A DNA stretch of 50,183 nt. It comes from Chara braunii. Its lineage: Eukaryota > Streptophyta > Charophyceae > Charales > Characeae. The stretch lies in contig BFEA01000086.1 of NCBI GenBank assembly GCA_003427395.1, positions 3,212,318 through 3,262,500 on the forward strand. The letters are read 5' to 3'. The notes beneath the pieces are model-generated. The model was not told the origin of the DNA. It saw only the letters and a program-made list of their open reading frames with translations, and ran no database searches. The position numbers and the translations under genes are program-made. This document shows, piece by piece, positions 1-11,849 of the stretch. Within the stretch, counting starts at the first letter, position 1. The number at the start of each line of letters is the position of its first letter.

Positions 1-16
1 AGAGAAAGAGAGAGAG

Positions 17-77
<61 letters not shown>
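1..77. repeat. (GA)n microsatellite
   Basis: Almost pure AG dinucleotide repeat at the start of the window with a few A-rich interruptions. It may continue beyond the window edge. Confidence 0.95.
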
Positions 78-83
<6 letters not shown>

Positions 84-297
84 ACAAAAGAGCAAAGAAT
101 AAAAAAAAACGAACACGAGTATACAAAGAAAAAAAGTTTCATATGAAGATTTTTCGTTCCATTAAAGTATGCAAGTGATCGCAGTATGATCAATGCACAA
201 TTATTGCGTAATGGAATCAATATTGACTTAGAAAAGCGGAATAATATTACATCAAAATTATTTAAATCATCTCGCTTTTTTTTTTTTTTTTTTCCCG

Positions 298-370
<73 letters not shown>

Positions 371-2099
371 CTCGCTATTTATTTGTCTTTCTCTTCCGAT
401 ATCTCTTGTAGAGGCAATTACGTAACTGAAACCGAAGACGACCATCTAAAAAATTCTCTCTCTCAGCTCTCTGCTTGGACAATCGCTCAATCAACACTTC
501 TCTCTTCTTGAATTACATCATCCACATACCTCTAAGTATTCGTGATTATATTCAATTCCTATGTTTCCAAAATATTTTGAATCTTGTAAGAACTGTCAAG
601 ATGAGACATGTGTGAAGGTATTTTTTATGACTAATAAATTCAAGAAAGTCATATATGATAATGTTAAAATCATAAGAACTTGGTTGTCCCAAGGGGTCTG
701 TATGGACATGCACATGGTCTCTTGATGGTGTAAGAGTGGGTACAACACAACTGACAGGAGACAGGGTAGCCAAAGCAGTCGGCAAAGCAGAAACAACAAC
801 AGAGGTAGTGACAATCAACGTTGACATATTGGATGGTGGAACAAAATCCTCGAGACATTGAAAATTTGGAGGAGATGCTGTTTAAAGGGGGAGTTTACGG
901 ACCGGAGCGGAATGAAGAGCGAAAGAAGCAACCATGGAAGGAATCCTTTTGAGAAGGTTTCTGTATCCTTGCATATCTGTGAAAAGGTTGAGGAATTGTA
1001 CCTTTTGGTCGGATAATGTAGCAAATGAATTGTCATCCTAGTAATCTCATCATTAGAGAGAGCAACGAACTCGTCGTTGAAAAGCGATTGCAACATGGAA
1101 GGAGCCTCCAAATCCGAAACATTCAACGGGTCTCAAGAAAGAGGGGATCGTCCTTCCAACTCCATATCAGTGAGTTTGTTTTTTTCCAGTCGAGAAAGTT
1201 TTTCCATATCCGCCAATCTTCTACGACTGTGGAACTTTTGACAAACATTTTAAAAAGCACCTCAATCAAGACATTTTGCATATCAACCCTTTTCGTATCG
1301 TCAAACCATCTAGCAAGGTAAGTGCGCGGATTCAAAGTGCGGATTGTGGGTGCATCGTTATTATCGGGCACCACAATAACCCCCGAAGGATTTTGTGGCT
1401 GCGATGTGGCGCAAACATCTCTTTCTCGTCCACTGCGTTAAGATTGTGAACACGAATCACGAACACGTGCACGTCCAGCGAGCGCATCCAGCGCTTTCAT
1501 AATCTGAGTTTCCGTTTCATTAATAATAGGTTGTCGTCTCACCTGATTATTAGCCAAGGTAGGCTTCGACATTTTAGGGGAACCCAAAAGATTAGTTTTC
1601 GCACCATAATTTTCTCTTCTTTAATGTAGATTGAACACAGTCTTCTTTCGAATCGCTAGTAACGTTATCATCCTTATCCTCGACAAATGTAAGATATAGT
1701 TCTACCCGACAGACCTCTACGTGAACCATCTCCATCAGCACGACAATCTTCACCCCCCTCTCTACATCCATGTTCTTAGCATCAGCAAGGGTAATCCCTT
1801 ACGAATATCCACATTGAACTTCACAAAAAACAGTATGATTGCCCCGAGCATATTCATTTCCAAGATTCACCGATCTCTCTTCATTTCCAGTTTTCTTCGA
1901 CCTCTCCGAATGTTCGGCTCCAACTTTTGACGTAACATTCGGATCATATTAAGTGGTATTGTTGGTTCCCATAGCTTTCCTCTTAGCATGAGTGTCGTAG
2001 GTATGGCGCATTTGGGAGCCGCGTACGAAGAAAGAATCAAACAAATTAATTGGAATACCAATGATCAATAAAAAAAAAAAAAAAAAAAACTCATCTCAA
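78..2099. other. Unassigned sequence, no recognisable gene
   Basis: This 2-kb stretch contains short minus-strand reading frames (about 815-1126 and 1123-1374, around 100 and 83 codons) that overlap in different frames, as a decayed coding sequence would. I recognise no family in them. Being upstream of, or beyond, the helicase relic at 2100-3509, they could belong to the same dead mobile element, but there is no motif to support that. A poly(A) run occurs at about 2068-2088. Confidence 0.5.
277..374. repeat. Poly(T) and (CT)n microsatellite
   Basis: A T run of about 17 bases is followed by a CT dinucleotide tract with short CTGT interruptions. The plus-strand reading frame through it is only serine/leucine repeat and is not a gene. 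Confidence 0.95.
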
Positions 2100-3509
2100 A
2101 AGTTCATGATACACAATATTCTTCGTCAAAAAATTCTTATCAGGGAACGCAACACGGATGTTATTGGGATGACCAACACGCGACAAAGCAACATACAGTT
2201 GGTCATGCGCAAAAAAACGGTTTGTGTAGCCAAACCTCCGCACGCGATACGGTTTGTCCTTGCGACTTGTTAATTGTCACAACAAAAGCAAAACGGACTG
2301 AAAATTGTCTCCTAAACCATGTGAACCTCGTGGTCTCACTCTCGCTTGTCAGATAAATCTGAGGATCGGTGTCGTCTTACCCGTGCGTATTATTGTCACT
2401 TCCAACAAATCATCATTAACGATCTTCTTCAAAATTAATCTTATACCGTTGTAAAGTCATTGCTTCGGTGAAAAATTTCACAAAAGCATCACGGACGCAC
2501 AAATTTTTAAGTGCAGTTTGTGAGTTGGAAGGCCTGATTTGAGAGAGTTTTCTGAATACCGAGTCTGATATCACCCGAATAAGGATAATCAACGTTGAAA
2601 AGCTCACGCACCTCCCTAGGGAAATCACCAAGAACACGATTGTTAACAGAACCTGCATCGTCATTAGTAGGACATAAAATTAATCGAGGCGAGAAAGACT
2701 TTGTATCCCCCACGTGGTTGGACACATCCTCAAATGTCCATGGAAATAACTTATCAATCAGTTTATCCGTACAAATATCACGTGGCAGTCTGACTCCAGC
2801 AGGTTTATTAGGAACAACACAAGGATGATCACGATTCTTAACACGCATCAAAAAGTGGGCATACATTCGTGTCATTTCATCATCGCCGAAACTTAAAATT
2901 CGCATATTTTCGGTCATTTGATGAACGTTAAAATTTTTTTCACAAAGGAAACATTTTCATCGACTCATCAATTTGTTGAGCTCCCGATCCGTATTTCATA
3001 ACGGGCGAAACCTGTCGAAAATCCTTAGCAAGAAGTATAATGTTTTCACCAAACGGCTGGTCATTCTTACAGAGGTCCCAAAGCGTAATGTCGAAAGCTT
3101 TCAAGAGAAACTTGTTACTCATCGCAGCTTCGTCCCGGACAATCAATTCTGCACGGCAGAGAAGCTCCACAATATCACTTTGTTTCGAAATTAAAAAGGA
3201 ACGAGTGTTATCAGGTTTCAAAGGTGTGCAAAATCGTGAGTGAAATGTCCGACCCCTTGTCAAAAGAGTCGTCGTTATCCCACTGGACGTGACGACTAGT
3301 CCAATGGCAGAACGAGGCCTGATGCCCGACAAAATTGTTTCGATGCAAAAAGGTTTTCCTATTCCAGCCGCTGCATAGACAAAAGCACGCAACGATATTT
3401 CCTCTTGTACATCCCTAACAATTTTTTCCACCAACACTCGTTGGCGTGGCCGAAGACGTCGAAAATTAGAGTCATATCTGCGTTGCATTTGAATCGGATC
3501 ATACGACAA
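2100..3509 (-). pseudogene. Helitron/PIF1-like helicase pseudogene
   Basis: Remnant of the superfamily 1 PIF1-type helicase carried by Helitron rolling-circle transposons, which unwinds DNA during transposition. The first segment (3509-2940) has a degenerate Walker A (AAGIGKPF in place of GGTGKT), then TSSGI, the GRTFHSRF region, a Walker B-like RDEAAM and DFRQVSPV. After a frame change the second segment (2917-2507) has the PTNDDAGSVNNRVL block typical of Helitron helicases. Further downstream, in yet other frames, I read motif V (TINKSQGQT, about 2249-2277) and motif VI (QLYVALSRV, about 2173-2201), separated by a shift at a T run. The motif order is right, but the broken Walker A and at least three frame changes make it non-functional. 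The Rep (HUH) domain that would prove a Helitron is not visible, so a cellular PIF1 relic is possible but less likely. Confidence 0.8.
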
Positions 3510-3742
3510 CTCCTCGTTTAGAATCGACGATACCGTTCTATTCTCTTAATGTCTTGTTAAATTCTTAGCATTGTTTTCCTATCGGGTGTTGGATAAATAA
3601 GGCAGAACTTGGGGACGTTTTTTCTAGACTTTTGCAAGATATGGTCAAGATGAAGTAAGACTAACGACTGCAAAATGTTCGGTGAAATAATTTCATTGCC
3701 TGGACGATACTGAAAATCGTGACACATCTTATCCCAATGTTG

Positions 3743-3973
3743 TTATAAGAAACGGACCGGATCGTTCGCAGGATCAAAGGTGAAAACCATAACAAACACT
3801 TTACAAATCACTTCAGGCATGTAATGCGCTGCGACTTTGTCTATGCATTGATCATATGCATCGTCGGTTTGCAAAAAAAAACAATCGAAGATACACGGAT
3901 CGGAAAAACGTGTATTCAACTCCGTCCACTGTACGAATTTCGGCAAAAGAGCGCACCTCAAGAGAATGTTCAT
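3743..3973 (-). pseudogene. Possible upstream fragment of the Helitron-like element
   Basis: A 76-codon reading frame on the same strand, about 230 bp upstream of the helicase relic. It contains ordinary-looking protein sequence (for example CIDKVAAHYMPEV) rather than low complexity, but I cannot match it to a Rep or helicase motif. It is included because of strand and position only. Confidence 0.25.
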
Positions 3974-4071
3974 GGTTTAGTAACACACGTAGATAGAATC
4001 GTTCACCTTCCGTGATCCTCACGTGATGCAATCGAGATATATTTTCGAAGGAACCACCATGAAGATCCCGC

Positions 4072-4437
4072 TTTCTTCGATTTCACTTCTTGTGTTTGTT
4101 GTCCCATACATGAGTATTAACGATCTATGCATACCAACGACGCTCCTCTCTAGGAATATGTTCATTCAAAGAGTTATGTTTCATCCCACTCGTAGTCAAC
4201 AAACCCTAAAATCTAATGCGAATGATCCACTGAAGCTTGCAAAGAATTTTGCAATTTCTTCGATTTCACTTCTTGTGTTTGTTGTCCCGGACATGAGTAT
4301 TAACGATCTCTGCATACCGAGGACGCTCCTCTCTAGGAACATGTTCATTCAAAGAGTTATGTTTAATCCCACTCGTTGTCAACAAACCCCAAAATCTTCG
4401 GCGAATGATCCACTGAAGCTTGCAAAGAATTTTGCAA
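4072..4437. repeat. 183-bp tandem duplication
   Basis: Two copies (4072-4254 and 4255-4437) of a 183-bp unit lie head to tail with few mismatches. The unit begins TTTCTTCGATTTCAC and ends with GCAAAGAATTTTGCAA. Because 183 is divisible by three, a plus-strand frame of 148 codons runs through both, and a minus-strand frame of 60 codons covers one copy. I recognise neither. It may be a duplicated piece of the adjacent Helitron-like element. Confidence 0.9.
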
Positions 4438-4599
4438 TTTTTCGTCAAAGAATTGAACTTGTTCCTTGACGGAAATTTTTTTAAGGGTACATCTTCGTCA
4501 AAGAAGCATGCTTATTTTTTAGAGGTCGGTTTTGATGGTTGATACATTGGGTGGTAACAAGTAACCCAATATTGTCTCTAAATGATCGCAGAGCTTCAG

Positions 4600-6120
4600 T
4601 TTTGCCGAATAATACGCGAATATTATACCCATTAGTTTTCCTATTCTTCTTTAAATCCTCAACCCTTACCCCATACCTCCCTCATCATCGAGTATCACTG
4701 TTGTTAGTCTTCCTTTTTTTCTTTGGGTTCTTTATCCTTACCCCGTCCCTCCTCTTCCGCGAATAATATAGTTATTAGTTTTCCTTTTTTTCTTTAAATT
4801 CTCAACCCTCACCCCATCCCCCTTCTTGGGCGAATATCATAATTATTAGTCTTTCTTTTCTTCTTTGGGTTCTTTACCCTTACTTCATCCCCCTCTTTGA
4901 CAAATATCATAGCTATTAGTTTTCATTTTCTTCTTTGAGTTCTCAACTCTCACCCCGTCCCCCTTCTTCGGCAAATATCATAACTATTAATTTTTCTTTT
5001 CTTCTTTGAGTCTTCAACCTTCTACCCGATCCCCCCTCTTTGGCGAATATCACTGCCATTAGTTTTCCTTTCGTTCATTGAGTACTCAATCTTTATCCCA
5101 TCACCCCTCTTTGAGTTCACAACCCTTACCTCATCCCCCCTCTTCGCTAAATATCATAGGTATTAATTTTCTTTTTCTTCTTTAGGTCCTCAACCCTTAC
5201 CCCGTCCCTCCTCCCCAGCGAGTATCATAACTATTAATTTTCGTTTTTTTCGTTCATCCTCAACCTGTACCCTATCCCTCCTTTTCAGCCAATATCATAG
5301 CGATTAGTCTCATTTTTTTCTTTTAGTCATCAATCCTTAACACATCCCTCTTCTTCGGCAAATATCATATCTATTAGTTTTATCGTTTTTCTTTGAGTCA
5401 TTAACTCTTACCTCATTTCTCCTCTTCGGCAAATATCATAACTACTGATTTTCATTTTCTTCTTTGATCCTCAACCCGTACCCCATCCCCCCTCTTTGGC
5501 GAATATCATAGCTATTAACTTTCGTTTTCTTATTTGATCCTCAACTCATACTCCATCCCTCCTTTTCGGCGAATATTATATGTATTAGTTTTCCTTTTCT
5601 TCTTTGAGTCCTCAATATTACTTTTATTTTTCTTCTTTGATTTCAAAACCCTTACCCCATCCCTCCTCTTCGCCGAATATTATAGCTATTAGTTTTTTTT
5701 TTTTTTGAGTCTTCAACACTTACCCCATCCCCCCTCTTCGACGAATATCATATTTATTAGGTTTTTTTTCTTCTTTGAGTTGTCAATTTTTACCGCATTC
5801 CTCATCTTCGACGAATATCATAACTATTAGTTTTCCTTTTCTTCTTTGAGTACTCAACTCTTACCTCAGTCCTGCTCTTCGGTGAATATCATAACTATTA
5901 ATTTTTAGTTTCTTCTTTGATCCTTAACCCATACCCTATCCCTCCTCTTCAGCGAATATCATAGATATACATATATTTTTTATTCTTTGAGTCTTCAACC
6001 CGTAATTTATCCTTCCTCTTCGGCCAATATCGTTTTCTTTTTTGATGTTTTTTTTTTTTTTTTTTTTCCCAGCAGTACTTTACCCCTCCTCTTCGCTGAA
6101 TATCACAGTTATTTGTATTT
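4600..6120 (+). repeat. Degenerate minisatellite array A
   Basis: About 20 imperfect copies of a unit of roughly 70-75 bp. Each copy has a core like CTCTTCGGCGAATATCATA, then CTATTAGTTTTC, a T/C-rich stretch with CTTCTTTGAG, and CCTCAACCCTTACCCCATC. Copies can be followed by the recurring AATATCAT at about 4840, 4910, 4975, 5045, 5140, 5220, 5290, 5360, 5430, 5500, 5570, 5665, 5740, 5812, 5887 and 5957. There is no coding capacity. The same unit, reverse-complemented, forms array B. Confidence 0.9.
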
Positions 6121-6959
6121 CTTTTTTATTTGGTTAGTTTTTTTTTCCCGTTCATTCATGTTACCTTATCCGACATTTTCATCGAACATCAAAGCTACCA
6201 TTTCAAAAAAAATGTTGTGTACTATTGAGATGACGAAGTGAAAGTTTTTTCTTGCAGCTACGTGGCAATCCCGTTCCCAACTTATCCTCTTCCCCATCAA
6301 CATTTGATCAAGTCCGGGAGTTATCATCATCCAATAGAATTTCTTCTGCTACTGGGGTGATTAAGTAAGTAATTATTCTTTAGATTAATTGACCTCAACT
6401 CGAGCACATTTGGGTATACCCTAAAGTTTGATGCTGGTGCTACTGGGAGGACTGATAGGTTTTTCCTACTTTTTTTAAAAAGGAAAGAGAAGGTATCCTT
6501 TATTCTGTTGCAGATGCTACTGCAAGGAATCATCACCGCCAAAGTTTGATGAAGAGGGCAATAGAGGTTTTTATGGATATCAGGGCGTAAGTTGTAGAAA
6601 GACGTTTTCGACCCTTCTTGGAGTAGGGATAACTTATGAGATGGAAAAGTGCTCTTTGGGCACTTCGGCAACTCCGTATCCACCCCCTCTATCCTCCTTC
6701 ACCCTGTCTCTTATACACATCTAGATGTGTATAAGAGACAGGGTAAATACTGCTTCCTCATGCACTCCCCCGCCTCCCACCGACCAACTCATAGGGTATG
6801 TGCGATGACCCGACTTCCCAGACACTGAAAAGGGACCTACCATGGCGCCACCTACAGTCTCTGCCTATTTTTATTTATTATTAGGGAACAACAAAAACTA
6901 GAAAAAATAATGTTTTACATATTGAGCGTAGTGGGTTAGATTAAAAAAAAAAAAAAAAA
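6121..6959. other. Spacer between the two minisatellite arrays
   Basis: No gene is visible. It contains a T-rich end of array A, non-repetitive sequence at about 6240-6700, the adapter at 6704-6741 and about 200 bp of unrelated sequence before a poly(A) run at about 6940. Since it contains an artificial junction, the left and right parts may not be neighbours in the real genome. Confidence 0.7.
6704..6741. other. Nextera (Tn5 mosaic end) mate-pair junction adapter, assembly artefact
   Basis: The 19-base Tn5 mosaic end CTGTCTCTTATACACATCT (6704-6722) is directly followed by its exact reverse complement (6723-6741), giving a perfect 38-bp palindrome. This is the engineered circularisation junction of Nextera mate-pair libraries and is not expected in a eukaryotic genome. 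It shows that untrimmed mate-pair reads entered the assembly here. Confidence 0.97.
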
Positions 6960-9126
6960 AAAAAAAAAAGCTTCACATTCGGCAAAGAGGGGGGGATGGA
7001 ATAAGAGTGAAAAAGTATAAACAAAACTAACCACAAAAAAAAAGGAAAATAAATAGCTTAATATTCGACGAAGAGGGGGGATGGGATGAGGGTGGAGAAA
7101 AAAAAAAAAACAAGTAACTATAGAAGAAAAAGAAAATAAATAGCATGATATTCGGCAAAAAGCGGGGATGGGGTAAAGGTAGAGAAGGCAAAGAAGAAAA
7201 ATAAAATAAATAGTTTGATATTCGGCGAAGAGGCGGGATGGGGTACGGGTGAAAAAGACAAAAAACAAATTATCCAAAGAAGAAAAATAAAATAAATAGC
7301 TTGACATTCGCCGAAGAGGGGAGATGGGGTAAGGGTGAAGTAACGACAGGAAAAAAAAAAAAAAAAAAAGCTTAGCAAAGAGGGTGAATGGGGTAAGGAT
7401 GGGGGAGTAAAAAAAAAAAACTAAGCGACAACAAAGAAAAGAAAGATAAATAGGATGATATTCGGCGATGAGGGGGATTGGGGTAAGGGTGGAGGAGAAA
7501 AAAAAACTTACCACATAAAAAATCAAAATAACATTATATTCGGTGAAGAGGGGGATTGGGGTAAGAGTGAAGTAACCACAGAAAAAAAAAAAAAAAAAAA
7601 GCATAATATTAGACGAAGAGGGGGGATGGGGTAAGAGTGAAGTAACCATAGAAAAAAGAAAATATATAGCTTTATATTATGCGAAGAGGAGGGATGAGGT
7701 AAGGGTGGAAAAAACAAAAAAATGACCAAGTATCGAAAGAAGAAAAGAAAACAAATAGTTTGACATTCGACGAAGAGGGGATTAGGATAAGGGTTGAGGA
7801 TGTGGAAAAAAAAACTAAGTATTCAAAGAATAAAAAAAAAAAAAATAGCTTGACATTCGATGAAGAGGAAAGATAGGGTAAAGGTGAAGTAACGACAGAA
7901 GAAAAGAAACAATAACAGATTAATATTTAGCGAAGAGAAGGGATGGGGTAAGGGTTGAGGATGCGAAAAAAAAAAAAACTAAGTATCCCCAAAATAAAAA
8001 GAAAATAAACAGCTTGACATTCGACGAAGACGGCGGATGCGGTAAGGATGAAATAACCATAGAAAAGAAAAAAATAGATAGCTTAATATTCGGCGAAGAG
8101 GGGTAATGAGGTAAGGGTGAAGTACCCACAAAAGAAAAGAAAAAAGAATAACTTAATATTCGGCAAAGAGGGGGGATGGGGTAAGAGTTGAGGATGATGA
8201 AAAAAAAACTAAGTACCCAAATAATAATAAAAAAAGAAAATAACTTCACATTCGGCAAAAATGGGGTATGGGGTAAGGGTGAAATAACAAGAGAAAAAAA
8301 AAGAAAATAAATAGCTTAATATTCGGTGAAGAGGGGAGACGGGGCAAGGGTGGAAAAAAAAAAAAAAATAATTAAGTATCCGAAGAATAAAAAAGGAAAA
8401 TAGTTTGATATTCGTCGAAGATGGGGGATGAGGTAAGGGTGAAGTAACCACAGAAAAAAAAGAAACAAAATAGTTTAATATTCGACGAAAAGGGGAGACA
8501 GGGCAAGGGTGGACAAAAAAAAAACAAAACTAAGTATCCAAAGAATAAAAAGAAAAAAATAGGGCAAGGGTGGAAAACAAAAACAAAAAACACTAAGTAT
8601 CCAAATAATAAAAAGAAAAAAACAGGGCAAAGGTGGAGAAAAAAACAAACATACTAAGTATCCAAGGAATAAAAAATAAATGAATAGCTTGAAATTCGGC
8701 GAAGAGAGGAGATAGGTTAAGGGTGAAGTAACGACAGAAAAAAAAGAACATAAATAACTTAATATTCAACGAAGAGGGAGGATATGGCAAGGGTGGAAAA
8801 AACAAAAAAATAACTAAGTATCCAAATAATAAAAAGAAAATAAATAGCTTGGCATTCGGCGAAGATGGCGGATGCGGTAAGGGTGAAATAACCAGATAAA
8901 AAAAAAGCTTAATTCTCGGCGAAGAGGGGTAATGAGGTAAGGGTGAAACACCCCCCAAAAAAAGGGAAAGGAATATCTTAATATTCGGCGAAGAGGGGAG
9001 GGGTAAGAGTTGAGGATGGGGAAAAAATAAAATAAAGAGCTTGACATTCGACGAAGATGGGGGATGGGGTAAGGGTGAAGTAACCATAGAAAAAATGACA
9101 ATAAATAACTTAATATTCAGCGAAGA

Positions 9127-9342
9127 GAGATCGGCCGAGCGAAAATAAAATAAAAAATATAAAAATTATAAAAATTATTTTTTAATTAAAAATTTTAATG
9201 TAAATTTGGTAAAAACTTTCGATGTGACCCTGATGCAAAAGTTGTTCAGTTTATTTTTTTTTTGCTGGGACCTTCCCTGGTCCTTGCGTGGCCGGGTTGC
9301 ACGGGAAAATGGGGTGACCCGGGTGGCCCGACTGGTAGCCTA
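9127..9342. other. Unclassified insertion inside minisatellite array B
   Basis: The array stops after GCGAAGAGA and resumes at TAGGTATCCG. Between lie about 215 bp with an AT-rich half (about 9140-9215) and a GC-rich half (about 9268-9340, with GGCCGGGTTGCACGGG). It has no coding capacity and no clear terminal repeats. It could be a short non-autonomous insertion or a misassembled piece. Confidence 0.5.
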
Positions 9343-10266
9343 GGTATCCGAAAAAAATAAATAAATTGTTTGATAATCGACGAAGATGAGGGATGAGGTA
9401 AGGGTGAAGTAACCACACAAAAAAGGAAAATAAATAGCTTAATACTCGACGAAGAGAAGAGACAGGGCAAGGGTGGAAAACATAAAAAAATAACTACGTA
9501 TCCAAAGAAGAAGAAAAAAAAAAATAGCTTGACATTCTGTGAAGAAGGGGGATGGGGTAAGAGTGAAGTACCCACAGAAAGAAACGAAAATAAATGGCTT
9601 AATATTCGGCGAAGACAGGGGATGAGGCAAGGGTCAAGGAAATAGAAAAATAACTAAGTATCCAAATAATAAAAAGAAAATAAATAGTTTGACATTCGGC
9701 GAAGAGGGGAGATAGGGTAAGGGTAAAGTTACCACAGAAGAAAAGGGAAAAAAATAGTTTAATATTCGACGGAGAGGGGGGATGGGGCAATGGTGAAGTA
9801 ACCACACAAAAAAAAAGAAAATAAATAGCTTAATATTCGACGAAGAGGGGGGATGGGGTAAGGGTGAAGTAATCACAGAAGAAAAAAGAAATAAATAGCT
9901 TAATATTTGACAAAGAGGGGGGATGGGATAAAGGTGGGGGGATAGGATAAAGGTTGAGGGTGGAAAAAAAAAAACTAAGTATCAGAAAAAAAAAAAAAAA
10001 AAAAAAGACAAAAAGCTTGACGTTCGACGAAGAGGGGGGATAAGGTAAAGGTGAAGTAATGACAGAAAAGAAAGAAAAAAAATAGCTTAATATTCGGCGA
10101 ATAGGGAGGATGGGACAAAGGTGGAGAAAACAAAAAAATAATTAAGTATCCAAGGAATTAAAAAAAAAAAAAGCTGGAAATTCGACAAAGAGGGGGAATA
10201 GGGTAAGGGTGAAATAACAACGTAAAAAAAAAAAAAAAAAAAAAAGCTTAACAGTCACCTTGGTTC

Positions 10267-10512
10267 NNNNNNNNNNNNNNNNNNNNNNNNNNNNNNNNNN
10301 NNNNNNNNNNNNNNNNNNNNNNNNNNNNNNNNNNNNNNNNNNNNNNNNNNNNNNNNNNNNNNNNNNNNNNNNNNNNNNNNNNNNNNNNNNNNNNNNNNNN
10401 NNNNNNNNNNNNNNNNNNNNNNNNNNNNNNNNNNNNNNNNNNNNNNNNNNNNNNNNNNNNNNNNNNNNNNNNNNNNNNNNNNNNNNNNNNNNNNNNNNNN
10501 NNNNNNNNNNNN
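10267..10512. other. Assembly gap (246 Ns)
   Basis: A run of undetermined bases inside array B. Its size is probably an estimate, as the flanks are both repeat units. Confidence 0.99.
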
Positions 10513-11130
10513 GGATAAAGGTTGAGGATGGGGGAAAAAAAACTAAGTATCCAAAGAAGAAAAAAAAAAAACAATAGTTTGACATTCAGCGAAGAGGGGG
10601 GATGGGGTAAGAGTAAAGTTACCATAGAAGAAAAGGAAAAGAAATAGCTAAATATTCAGTGAAAAGGGGGGATGGGGTAAGGGTGAAGTAACCATAGAAA
10701 AAAAAAAAGGGTAAAGTTACCACAGAAAAAAAAAAAGAAATAACTTAATATTCTGCGAAGAGGGGGGATGGGATAAGGGTGAAGTAAGCACATAAAAAAA
10801 AGAAAATAAATAACTTAATATTCGGTGAAGAGGGGAGATTGGGGAAAGGGTGAAGAAGACAAAAAAAAACCTAAGTATCGAAAAAAAAAAAAAAAAAAAA
10901 AAAAAAGTTGGACATTGGGGGAAGAGGCAGGATAAGGGTGAAGTAAGCACAAAAAAAAAGAAAAATAAATAGCTTAATATTCGGTGAAGAGGAAAGATTG
11001 GGAAAGAGTGAAGAAGACAAAAAAAAAACTAAGTATCGAAGGAAAAAAAATAATAAAAATAGTTGGACATTCGGCGAAGAGGCGGATAGGGTAAGGGTTG
11101 AGGATGAGAAAAAAAAACAAACTAAGTTGG

Positions 11131-11530
11131 TAGACACGTAAGGAAGTGCCTCAGGGTGTAGGTGTATACCTACACGTCTTTATAATTCACCGAATATTAT
11201 AACGACGGTTAACCATATCTTTGTAAGTGGAAGAAAGATAAATCCCCTGGAGGCGGGGACTACGTGCAGGAGTTACTAGGGAGATAACACTCCTCCATTG
11301 TAAACCCTAACTCTCCTCAGTTATTTTACGAGTGTCTGGATGGGAAACACAATGGTTTAGTCCAGTTGTCGAAGCCTCTAACTAACACTACAAACACCCA
11401 CGAACTCTAGAGATTTATTTATTTTTTAGCAAATTGTGCCAAAACATTAAGGGTCCAGTGTCTGAGGCAAAAATACAGAGTAACTTATAGTTTACAGATT
11501 CAGAGGCTACGAGGTCTCATGATGCACCCA
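11131..11530. other. Intergenic sequence, nothing recognised
   Basis: About 400 bp with no gene or known repeat. The one structure is a 16-bp perfect palindrome GTAGGTGTATACCTAC (about 11159-11174). Confidence 0.5.
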
Positions 11531-11761
11531 ACTACCTTATTTCCCTGAATATAAGACATATACGTTATATTCGAGTTTTTTCCAAAAAACGTTTTTTTGA
11601 AAGTTAGTACTTTGTTCTCAAATAAAAAGGCACTTCGAATACAACACATATGAAGTGTATTTGAATAAAAAGCATATGCGTCTAATCGGATTTTGAAAAT
11701 AGGAATTGTTTTACTCAAATATAACTTTTTTTTTTTTTTTTTTTCCCCCTCAAGGTTAGCG
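11531..11761 (+). repeat. 230-bp dispersed repeat, copy 1
   Basis: Homologous over its length to 26075-26309. Both start with a CTTCCCCC/TTTCCCTG-like end, share TTTTTGAAAG, AAAGGCACTT, AAGCATATGCG/AACGCATAT and a terminal T run followed by AGGTTAGCG. In copy 2 this sequence forms the left part of a DNA element with terminal inverted repeats, so copy 1 is probably a truncated member of that family. Confidence 0.7.
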
Positions 11762-11849
11762 TATTCCAGGTATGTGTTTTGCTTCTTCTCTTCGTCGTCG
11801 TCGAAGGATACAACTATCTGTGGTCGGCGGATCTTCATCCCGCCACTCC

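Larger units (their letters stand above)
6960..11130 (-). repeat. Degenerate minisatellite array B (inverted relative to A)
   Basis: More than 40 imperfect copies of a roughly 70-80 bp unit, reading on the plus strand TTAATATTCGGCGAAGAG, GGGGGATGGGGTAAGGGTG, an AAGTAACCACAG or AGGATG segment, then an A-rich stretch with AATAAATAGC or CTAAGTATCC. This is the reverse complement of the array A unit. Two subtypes are visible: one with GAAGTAACCACAG and one with CTAAGTATCCAAA. Long phenylalanine/leucine reading frames on the minus strand are by-products of the A/T-rich repeat and are not genes. An N gap and an inserted 0.2-kb segment interrupt it. Confidence 0.92.

Noticed and set aside
186-425. 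Plus-strand 79-codon frame rich in Ser/Leu
   Set aside because: It is a translation of the CT microsatellite and poly(T) run, not a gene.
10142-10625. Frames of more than 100 codons around 10.2-10.6 kb
   Set aside because: Most of their length is the N gap.
4600-11130. CRISPR array interpretation of the 70-80 bp periodic repeats
   Set aside because: The units are degenerate throughout with no conserved direct repeat and unique spacers, and the genome is eukaryotic.
6936-11137. Long minus-strand Phe/Leu/Pro-rich frames that look like membrane proteins
   Set aside because: They are translations of the minisatellite unit; the frame changes from unit to unit and there is no start or domain.
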